Origin: Bog-159 sp963709155 | Lineage (GTDB): Bacteria > Acidobacteriota > Terriglobia > Bryobacterales > Bryobacteraceae | DNA: 64,000 bases | Assembly (NCBI GenBank): GCA_963709155.1 | Contig: CAVPVD010000003.1 | Span: 186,001-250,000 of the forward strand | Direction: 5' to 3' | Shown here: positions 17,532 through 23,859 of the stretch, piece by piece | Layout of the letters: every line of letters starts with the position of its first letter | How positions within the stretch are numbered: position 1 is the stretch's first letter | Notes under the pieces: generated by a model | Told to the model about the DNA's origin: nothing | Seen by the model: only the letters and a program-made list of their open reading frames with translations | The model's database searches: none | Made by a program: the position numbers and the translations under genes

Positions 17532-17900
17532 ATGATGGAATATACGAGCTCGGAAACGGTTAGTTCTTTAGTGGCGGCGGGGGTGAGGTACACGGTCGCC
17601 AAGATTTCGTTTGGGCGCCGGGTGGAACTGACCCGCCGTATCCGGGAGTTGGCGGGCCGGAAGGAATTCGCGGAGGCCGGCGATACACCCAACGAAAAGA
17701 TGGAAGCCGCGCTGCTGGCGTCGGAGATCGACCGCATCTACCTGCTGTGGGGTCTGCTGGAAGTGACAGGTCTCGAGTTGGATGGGCAAGCAGCAACGCC
17801 AGACTCACTCGCGGCGAGCGGGCCCGAAGAATTATTCCGGGAAGCGTTGGCCGCGGTGAAGCGGCAGTGCGGGCTCTCAGAGGCCGAAAGAAAAAACTGA
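17532..17900 (+). CDS. Tail assembly chaperone, short form (G-like)
   Basis: The protein has 122 residues and is mostly helical (VAKISFGRRVELTRRIRELAG, MEAALLASEIDRIYLLWGLLEVTG, ELFREALAAVKRQCGLSEAER). The gene sits between the tail tube and tape measure genes, where siphoviruses encode the G/GT chaperone pair. It ends ...AGA AAA AAC TGA, and the stop directly follows the slippery heptamer A AAA AAC (17891-17897). Most ribosomes would make this short form; a fraction should slip back one base and add the T domain. The gene also looks like the tail chaperone of gene transfer agent clusters. Confidence 0.72.
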   Translation: MMEYTSSETVSSLVAAGVRYTVAKISFGRRVELTRRIRELAGRKEFAEAGDTPNEKMEAALLASEIDRIYLLWGLLEVTGLELDGQAATPDSLAASGPEELFREALAAVKRQCGLSEAERKN

Positions 17901-17950
17901 TTGCCGCACTTCATTTTCAATTGTCCAACCAGGCCGGTTGGGAGTGCGGT
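17891..17950 (+). promoter_or_regulatory. Programmed -1 ribosomal frameshift signal
   Basis: The heptamer A AAA AAC (17891-17897) is in the correct phase (AGA AAA AAC TGA). Five bases later a two-part structure starts: GCCGCACT (17903-17910) pairs with AGTGCGGT (17943-17950), 8 pairs including one G-U. Inside it CCAACC (17925-17930) pairs with GGTTGG (17936-17941). Slippery site, spacer length and downstream hairpin all match known -1 frameshift signals such as those in dnaX and in phage tail chaperone genes. Confidence 0.8.
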
Positions 17951-18241
17951 ACTTGCCGTCGCGCCGGCCTGGAAATGAGGCGCAGGTGCGGATGGATGCC
18001 GGGAGCCCTGGAGACGCGGGAACGCGTCGTGTGGGCGAGAAACAACGCGGCGAGCACGACGTGCCCGAAGTCGTTTATCACGGCAGAGAGCATGGCGTGG
18101 CTGGAGGAGTATCTGGTGCGGCGCAAGTTAGGACAACGAGGGATCGACGGACTGGGGGCGCGCGAGGTGGAAGCGTTTCTCATCCTGGAACACGAACTCG
18201 CCGAGGTGAACCGGGCCGGCGGGAGGGGAAAAAATGGCTAG
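17897..18241 (+). CDS. Tail assembly chaperone T domain, made by -1 frameshift (GT form)
   Basis: This -1 frame opens at CTG 17897 straight after the slippery site and runs 114 codons (LIAALHFQLSNQAGWECGTCRRAG...). It has no convincing start of its own. The fused product would be about 236 residues. It contains 'CGTCRRAG' and two helical stretches (ESMAWLEEYLVRRKLG, EVEAFLILEHELAEVNRAG). Its stop overlaps the start of the tape measure gene by 8 bases, as expected for the chaperone-to-tape-measure junction. An independent internal start within the frame (ATG 17973) is possible but would omit the conserved junction. Confidence 0.68.
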   Translation: MIAALHFQLSNQAGWECGTCRRAGLEMRRRCGWMPGALETRERVVWARNNAASTTCPKSFITAESMAWLEEYLVRRKLGQRGIDGLGAREVEAFLILEHELAEVNRAGGRGKNG

Positions 18242-18812
18242 CGCATCACAACAATCACTGCTCACCGCTTTCAATCAAGCGTCCGGCAACCCGGCGAGCG
18301 GATCGTCTTCCGCGACCGAACAGGGGTTGATCGACGCTTTGGGGCAAGCCGCGGAAACGATCGATGCGCAGACGCAGGCAACGTCGGCCAACACCGACGC
18401 CCTTGGGCTGAATAGCCAGACGAAGAGTTCCAGCAGCGGCGACGAGGTATCCGATGTGCTGAGCGCGGCCAGCGGGTTACTGGGTGGCGGACTTAGCCTG
18501 ATGCCGCTAGTATCGCTGTTTTCGAGTTTATTCGGCGGGGGACAGTCTCAGCAACCTACTCCCCTTGCACCTTATTCGCTACCGCCCTCGCTGAACCTGG
18601 AGTCGACGACGAACGACCAGGACGTGGTTTGGGGCGAGAACGGATTGCCACGCGCGGCGAGCGGCGGTGCGAGTGGAACGCAACAAATCACGGTGCAAGT
18701 GCAAGCCATGGACAGTCAATCCTTCTTAGATCACAGCGACGATATCGCGCAGGCCGTGCGGCAGGCGATGTTGAACATGAGCTCGCTGAACGATGTGGTG
18801 AGCAATCTCTGA
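18234..18812 (+). CDS. Short tape-measure-like tail protein
   Basis: The protein has 192 residues. A Ser/Ala/Gln-rich helical N-terminus is followed by a hydrophobic segment at ~78-106 (LSAASGLLGGGLSLMPLVSL), a flexible Pro-rich part, and the C-terminal 'ITVQVQAMDSQSFLDHSDDI' with 'QAVRQAMLNM'. That last part resembles the C-terminus of tape measure proteins. Most siphovirus tape measures have 600 or more residues, so this one would set a very short tail. Alternatives are a truncated tape measure or a different tail-interior protein. Confidence 0.5.
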   Translation: MASASQQSLLTAFNQASGNPASGSSSATEQGLIDALGQAAETIDAQTQATSANTDALGLNSQTKSSSSGDEVSDVLSAASGLLGGGLSLMPLVSLFSSLFGGGQSQQPTPLAPYSLPPSLNLESTTNDQDVVWGENGLPRAASGGASGTQQITVQVQAMDSQSFLDHSDDIAQAVRQAMLNMSSLNDVVSNL

Positions 18813-18817
18813 CAGCC

Positions 18818-19171
18818 ATGTTTCCCCAGCTAAAAACCGGCGCCGTGATGCAGTATCCGGCGAAGAGAACACTGCAGTTCAACACCGACGCCATCCGGTT
18901 TTTGGATGGCACGGAGCAACGCTTCCGCGATAATCCTTCAGTGCTGCATCGATGGACCATCCAACTCGACCTGCTGGACGAATCCGAACTCACGGCGCTC
19001 GACCAATTCTTCATATCGAACCAGGGCAGATTCGGCAGCTTCGAGTTCACGGACCCGTGGGACGGAACGGTGTATCGGAGTTGCAGCATGGCGCAAGATA
19101 GCTTCGCTTTCCAGCTTAGCGGCGAGATGCGGGGCAAGACGACCGTTACCGTCTGTGAGAACAGAACCTAA
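18818..19171 (+). CDS. Distal tail protein, DUF2460-like, copy 1
   Basis: The protein has 117 residues from ATG 18818. The segments 'FPQLKTGAVMQYPAKRTLQFNTDAIRFLDGTEQRF', 'HRWTIQLDLLDESELTALDQFFISNQGRFGSFEFTDPWDG' and 'YRSCSMAQDSFAFQL' fit small distal tail/baseplate hub-ring proteins of the DUF2460 kind, which join the tube to the hub. The next gene starts two bases after its stop and repeats the same layout (FPQL..., DQELAALEALFQAAEGRL.PFTFLDP), so the two are probably a duplicated pair. Confidence 0.6.
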   Translation: MFPQLKTGAVMQYPAKRTLQFNTDAIRFLDGTEQRFRDNPSVLHRWTIQLDLLDESELTALDQFFISNQGRFGSFEFTDPWDGTVYRSCSMAQDSFAFQLSGEMRGKTTVTVCENRT

Positions 19172-19172
19172 G

Positions 19173-19958
19173 ATGATTTATTTTCCGCAATTATCGTCGG
19201 GCGCAACCGGCCAGTTTCCGATGACACGACGCCGCGAGAACCGGACTGTGGTGAATCAAAGCCAGCAAGGCTACCAAGTAAAGCTGGCGGACGCGGCGGC
19301 GGCCGTCACGGATTGGCATTTGTCGTTCGAGGAAATGAGCGACCAGGAACTGGCTGCGCTGGAAGCGCTATTCCAGGCGGCCGAAGGACGTCTGACACCG
19401 TTCACTTTCCTGGATCCCACCGACAACCTGCTGGCGTGGAGCGAGCAACTGAGCCAACCTGTCTGGCAGGCGAGCACGCTGCTGGCATTGACCGCAGGCG
19501 TCGCGGACCCCATGGGAGGCACAGCCGCCTATCAAGTGAGTAATCCGACGGCTGCGACTTTGACGATGCAACAATCGATCAGTGCACCAGCGTCGCTGGA
19601 CTACTGTCTGAGCCTTTATGCGCGCAGCAACCAAAGCACGGCGTTGGGGCTGGTGCGCGGGTCAGAGACCGACGTGCGAGCCATCAGCCCGCAGTGGACG
19701 CGACTGATTTCCGCGGGGCGACTGCCGGATACCGCCGATTCCATCAGCTTTGGAATTGGGTTGGCGCCAGGCAGCATTGTGGACGTCTTCGGGATGCAGG
19801 CGGAAGCGCAGATTGCGGCCTCACTCTATAAGCAGACCGCCGAGACGGGCGGCGTGTACCCGAACGCGCGATTTCGGGATGACGTACTGACTATCACGAC
19901 GGTTGGGCCGAGCCGCCATTCCTGCGAACTGGATATTGTCAATGTTGAGTATCTATGA
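19173..19958 (+). CDS. Distal tail protein, DUF2460-like, copy 2 with C-terminal carbohydrate-binding-like domain
   Basis: The protein has 261 residues. Residues 1-95 (MIYFPQLSSGATGQFPMTRRRENRTVVNQ..., MSDQELAALEALFQAAEGRLTPFTFLDPTDN) parallel the preceding protein. The rest (LAWSEQLSQPVWQASTLLALTAG..., CLSLYARSN, WTRLISAGRLPDTADSISFGIGLAPGSIVDVFGMQAEA) is a jelly-roll of the kind found in sugar-binding domains and tail adhesins. It may add a receptor-binding or stabilising ring at the tail tip. Longer in-frame starts exist upstream but would run through the previous gene. Confidence 0.58.
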   Translation: MIYFPQLSSGATGQFPMTRRRENRTVVNQSQQGYQVKLADAAAAVTDWHLSFEEMSDQELAALEALFQAAEGRLTPFTFLDPTDNLLAWSEQLSQPVWQASTLLALTAGVADPMGGTAAYQVSNPTAATLTMQQSISAPASLDYCLSLYARSNQSTALGLVRGSETDVRAISPQWTRLISAGRLPDTADSISFGIGLAPGSIVDVFGMQAEAQIAASLYKQTAETGGVYPNARFRDDVLTITTVGPSRHSCELDIVNVEYL

Positions 19959-22900
19959 TCTGAAAGAGTTGGCGGTGACGGACACTCCGCTGCTGCTGTT
20001 CCAGTGCGTCTTGCAGAACGGGCAGGCGGAGTACTGGAGCACGCACCAGGTGACCTACAGCGGCAATACATACGCGCCACGGGTGATGAAGCACAACGTG
20101 TTTGCGGTGCAGACGTCGTCCGATCAGGGGGTGGATGCGATTCCGCGCGTGTCACTGTCGATGGCGAACGCCGATTCTTACTTCTCGGAATTGGAGCGAT
20201 CGGTGGGGTGGAAAGGCGCCACGTTAACCGTGACGTTTCTGTTCTACAACCTGCTGGAAGGAGCGGCGACGTCGAACGCGGCGGTATTATTCCAGGGGAT
20301 CGTCAATCCGCCCGACCAGAGTACGGAATCGCTCTTCCAGTTGTCGGCGGTGAACTGGATGAACATGCAGAACGTGCTGCTGCCGCCGGTCCGGATCCAA
20401 CGGCGGTGCCCGTGGCTGTTTCCGTCCACGCCACAGCAGCGGCAGGAAGCGGTCAGTGGGGGCGGGAGCGGGCCGTACTCTATGTTCTATGCGTGCGGAT
20501 ATTCGCCCGATCAGACGGGCGGGGCCGGCGCCATGGTGGGAGGCGCGCCCTATACCGCATGCTCGTACACGCGCGTCGATTGCGAGGCGCGCGGCATGTT
20601 TTCCGATCCGGCCCGGTTTGGCGGATTGGAGTTTGTGCCGTCATCGATTCAAGTGCGGAGTTACGGCAGCGGATGGCAGTACGCCGCGGTGGAAGACAAC
20701 ATCGCGATCTATAACGACTTTGTACCGCTGTTATACGGCACCGCCTGGTATTATCCTCCCATCGTATTCTCGCGGAATGACGGCAATTTGACCTACATGG
20801 AAGTGCTGCTGGGGATGGGTCCCATCGAGGATGTGCAGATGGTGCTGGTGAACCAGATTCAGATACCGGCCGGGCAAGCGGGGCAGAACATGACCGCGAC
20901 GGGCTGGTATAACGTGATCAGCACCGGCGGGCGGAACGGCGCTTTCGATCCCAATTTCCTGGACGCGGCGGGCAAACCGGCGGGAGATCCTTATGGCAGC
21001 ATGGCATATCTGTCGGTGGTTGTGCCAAATCAAATCAGCAATGGTCAGTCGCTACCCACCGTGCAGGTTCTGGCGGAGGGGTTACAACTGCCAATTCATG
21101 GCCTCGACGGCAGTTACCAGGGTACACAGTTCACGGCTAATCCGGCATGGATTCTGCTGGATATTCTGCAACGCAGCGGGTGGGGGACTGGAAACATCGA
21201 TCTGACGACATTCGCGGCAACGGCGGCGTATTGCGACCAACAGATCCAGGCACAGGACCTGAGCGGCAACAGCATCATGATCGCGCGGTTCCAGTGTAAT
21301 GTTTGCCTGCAGCGGCGGCGCAACGCGGCGGACACGATCCGCGGCATCCGGAACGGGGCGAGGTTGCTATTCACTTACAGCGTGGGCGGATTACTGCAGT
21401 TACAAGTGGAGAACTCCATTGCGCTGCAGCAGCCGGTTCAGACGGCGTGGAGCAATAGCACGGAACCGCTGAACGGTGGATGGCCGGCCTATGAGTTTAG
21501 CGACGGTTCGATGGGCACTGCGAACATTTTGCGCAAGGCAAACGGAGAGCCGAGCGTGCAAGTGTCGTCGCGGAGCATCGCGGACACGCCGAACCTGGTG
21601 ACGGTGGAGTTTCAAGACGCGTTCAACGGGTATCAGCAGGATAGCTTGCAGACGGTCGATGTAGGCGATGTGCAGCTCACGGGGCAAGCGATCACGACCA
21701 CGCTTATGGCTCTGGGAATTCCGAACTACGATCAGGCCGCGCGCATCTCGCAGTTTACGCTGGACAAAGCAATCGGTGGTAATACGTATGTCACGTTCGA
21801 CACGAGCGTTAAGGCGTTGGGTCTGCGGCCCGGCGACATTATTGCCGTAACGTACCTTAAAGAGGGTTTTGAACGGCAACCCTTTCGCATTACCAAAATC
21901 GCTCCAGGCGTCAACTACCGGATTACGACGATCACGGCGCAGATTGAACAGGACGATTGGTACGAAGATACGAACGGCCAGATCCCCGGAGGCACGGGAG
22001 CCGGTTCGCAGCCGGCCGCCGGAGTGAACGTGCCGCGTCCGCTGCTGGGCAATGCGATCGATTCGAGTGGTGAGCCCGAATACGGGATCGCGGAGAGTTC
22101 GAGCGGCACAGGCGATGGCGGCATCGACGAGGAACTGACGGTGAGTTTCGCGGTGCCTGCGACGATCGCTCCAGGCGGGCCGGGGATACCCTTGGTGAGT
22201 TTGGCGCCCATGATCGGGGCGGGCGGATCACTGACCGGCAGCCAGGCGCTTTATTATGCGGTGAGCGCAGTGGATTCGGCCGGAAATGAAAGCATGCTTT
22301 CTTTCGTGATCCTGGCCAGCATACCGGCGGGATCCGACACAAACAGTGTCACGCTGACGGGTTTGAGCTTCGACGCGAACACGGTAAGTTTCAACGTGTA
22401 CCGTGGGCCCAATCCGCAACAGTTGAGCCGCATCGCATCCAGCCAGACCTTGAGCAGCACCTTCACCGATACCGGACTGCCGGGGCAGGTGTGGGTGCCA
22501 CCCGATCCGAATTTCGATCATGCCAATTTTTATTGGCGGACGGAATTGCAGCCTCCTTATGCCGCGACTATTGCCACCAGCAACACGGTTGGCAACGGCA
22601 CGGCGGAAATGGAAGGCGCCAATTATACCGGCATGGTCGTGAGGATTTTGAGCGGCACGGGACAAGACCAAGAGAGCACAGTTCTGTCGAACGACGCGAC
22701 TACGCTTACGCTTACACGTCCGTGGGTGGTGCAGCCGGATGCCACCAGCCTGTTTGTAGTGGCCGAGGCGGCGTGGCACTTTGCAGCTACGGGAAAGGCC
22801 AGCCCGGTCGTGTTTCAGATACCCAATGAAACCGGTGTAACGTTGCACATACAGGGCAGAGGGGCCAACGTGAACAACCTGGAGGGCCCGCCCTTGTTGT

Positions 22901-23841
22901 CAACATTGACCCGGTGGACCATAGGTGGCGGGGGACGCGGCGACATAGCGGCGCCGCCGCAGCCGGTGTTTGGGCTGGGCACATCGCCGCTCCAAAGGGG
23001 CACACTGTTACTGAGCGGCGTATCTTTCCCGACACTGACAAATACCAGCAGCGTGACGGCGGGCACTTTGACCGTCTATTACTGGGACGAACTGGCCGGG
23101 GGCACGCCGTATTCGTTAGCTGAGCAGATGGCCGCCGCCGACACTGTATTGAATCTGGCCCAGGCGGGCACCGCGACGGTTGGCTCATTTGTGCAAGTGG
23201 AAGCGGAAGTGATGGAAGTGACTGGGGCCGCGAACGGTGGGCAACAATATCAGGTGACCCGGGGCATGCATGGCACCATGGCGGTGACGCATGCGGCGCA
23301 AATTGCGGTATACGAATTATCGAGCGGCGTTACCGTGGTTCCCTTTCCGATGGACTTCTTCGGGAGCCCGCTGAGCGGCAACTGGAGCTATCCGATCGCA
23401 TTGCCGAACACGAAGGTGGCCAGCGCGGAATTCTTCGTGACGAACGCTATAGGCAACAGCCCGGCGGCTGCAGTTGCCCTCACGCAATCGGCGAATTCCG
23501 GATTGCGAAGTCTTTCCGGTGGCCAGTACTCGTTCCAGGTTCAAGGATTTTTGGCGGTGGACAGCGACCCGGCGCCCAATGTGATCGTGGAAGCGGCACA
23601 TGCGGTACAAGATGTGTACGCAACGGTGAAGCAGCCTCCCGTGGGAGGCCCGATTGTCATTGACTTGTGTCAGAACGGTTCGCCATATTGTACGCTCACG
23701 ATCCCGGATGGCGCGGCCGTTTCAGCGAGCGTGGATGGCTTCGGGCTGCCATTGCTGGCGCAGGCGCAGCTCAGCATGGCGATTACCGGGGTGGGGCAAA
23801 CCAGCCCGGGCTCGGACCTGACAGTAATCTTCCGATTGTGA
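19942..23841 (+). CDS. Tail hub/tail tip protein (gp13/gp15-like) with FN3-type domains
   Basis: The protein has 1299 residues from ATG 19942, overlapping the previous gene by 17 bases. The N-terminal part (LSIYDLKELAVTDTPLLLFQCVLQNGQAEYWSTHQVTYSG) is the start of a tail hub. The middle is typical baseplate hub, with 'ILQRSGWGTGNIDLTTFAATAAYCDQQIQ' and 'GGLLQLQVENSIAL'. An FN3-like module follows (LYYAVSAVDSAGNESMLSF, SFNVYRGPNPQQL), then a strand-rich C-terminal half with 'VFQGIVNPP'-type and 'DTVLNLAQAGTATVGSFVQVEAEVMEV' modules. Its last ~100 residues end in 'SVDGFGLPLLAQAQLSMAITG', a pattern common in phage tail tip proteins. It should contact the tape measure and carry the adhesin encoded next. 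Confidence 0.68.
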   Translation: MLSIYDLKELAVTDTPLLLFQCVLQNGQAEYWSTHQVTYSGNTYAPRVMKHNVFAVQTSSDQGVDAIPRVSLSMANADSYFSELERSVGWKGATLTVTFLFYNLLEGAATSNAAVLFQGIVNPPDQSTESLFQLSAVNWMNMQNVLLPPVRIQRRCPWLFPSTPQQRQEAVSGGGSGPYSMFYACGYSPDQTGGAGAMVGGAPYTACSYTRVDCEARGMFSDPARFGGLEFVPSSIQVRSYGSGWQYAAVEDNIAIYNDFVPLLYGTAWYYPPIVFSRNDGNLTYMEVLLGMGPIEDVQMVLVNQIQIPAGQAGQNMTATGWYNVISTGGRNGAFDPNFLDAAGKPAGDPYGSMAYLSVVVPNQISNGQSLPTVQVLAEGLQLPIHGLDGSYQGTQFTANPAWILLDILQRSGWGTGNIDLTTFAATAAYCDQQIQAQDLSGNSIMIARFQCNVCLQRRRNAADTIRGIRNGARLLFTYSVGGLLQLQVENSIALQQPVQTAWSNSTEPLNGGWPAYEFSDGSMGTANILRKANGEPSVQVSSRSIADTPNLVTVEFQDAFNGYQQDSLQTVDVGDVQLTGQAITTTLMALGIPNYDQAARISQFTLDKAIGGNTYVTFDTSVKALGLRPGDIIAVTYLKEGFERQPFRITKIAPGVNYRITTITAQIEQDDWYEDTNGQIPGGTGAGSQPAAGVNVPRPLLGNAIDSSGEPEYGIAESSSGTGDGGIDEELTVSFAVPATIAPGGPGIPLVSLAPMIGAGGSLTGSQALYYAVSAVDSAGNESMLSFVILASIPAGSDTNSVTLTGLSFDANTVSFNVYRGPNPQQLSRIASSQTLSSTFTDTGLPGQVWVPPDPNFDHANFYWRTELQPPYAATIATSNTVGNGTAEMEGANYTGMVVRILSGTGQDQESTVLSNDATTLTLTRPWVVQPDATSLFVVAEAAWHFAATGKASPVVFQIPNETGVTLHIQGRGANVNNLEGPPLLSTLTRWTIGGGGRGDIAAPPQPVFGLGTSPLQRGTLLLSGVSFPTLTNTSSVTAGTLTVYYWDELAGGTPYSLAEQMAAADTVLNLAQAGTATVGSFVQVEAEVMEVTGAANGGQQYQVTRGMHGTMAVTHAAQIAVYELSSGVTVVPFPMDFFGSPLSGNWSYPIALPNTKVASAEFFVTNAIGNSPAAAVALTQSANSGLRSLSGGQYSFQVQGFLAVDSDPAPNVIVEAAHAVQDVYATVKQPPVGGPIVIDLCQNGSPYCTLTIPDGAAVSASVDGFGLPLLAQAQLSMAITGVGQTSPGSDLTVIFRL

Positions 23842-23859
23842 CCCGTAGGGCCAAAACGC

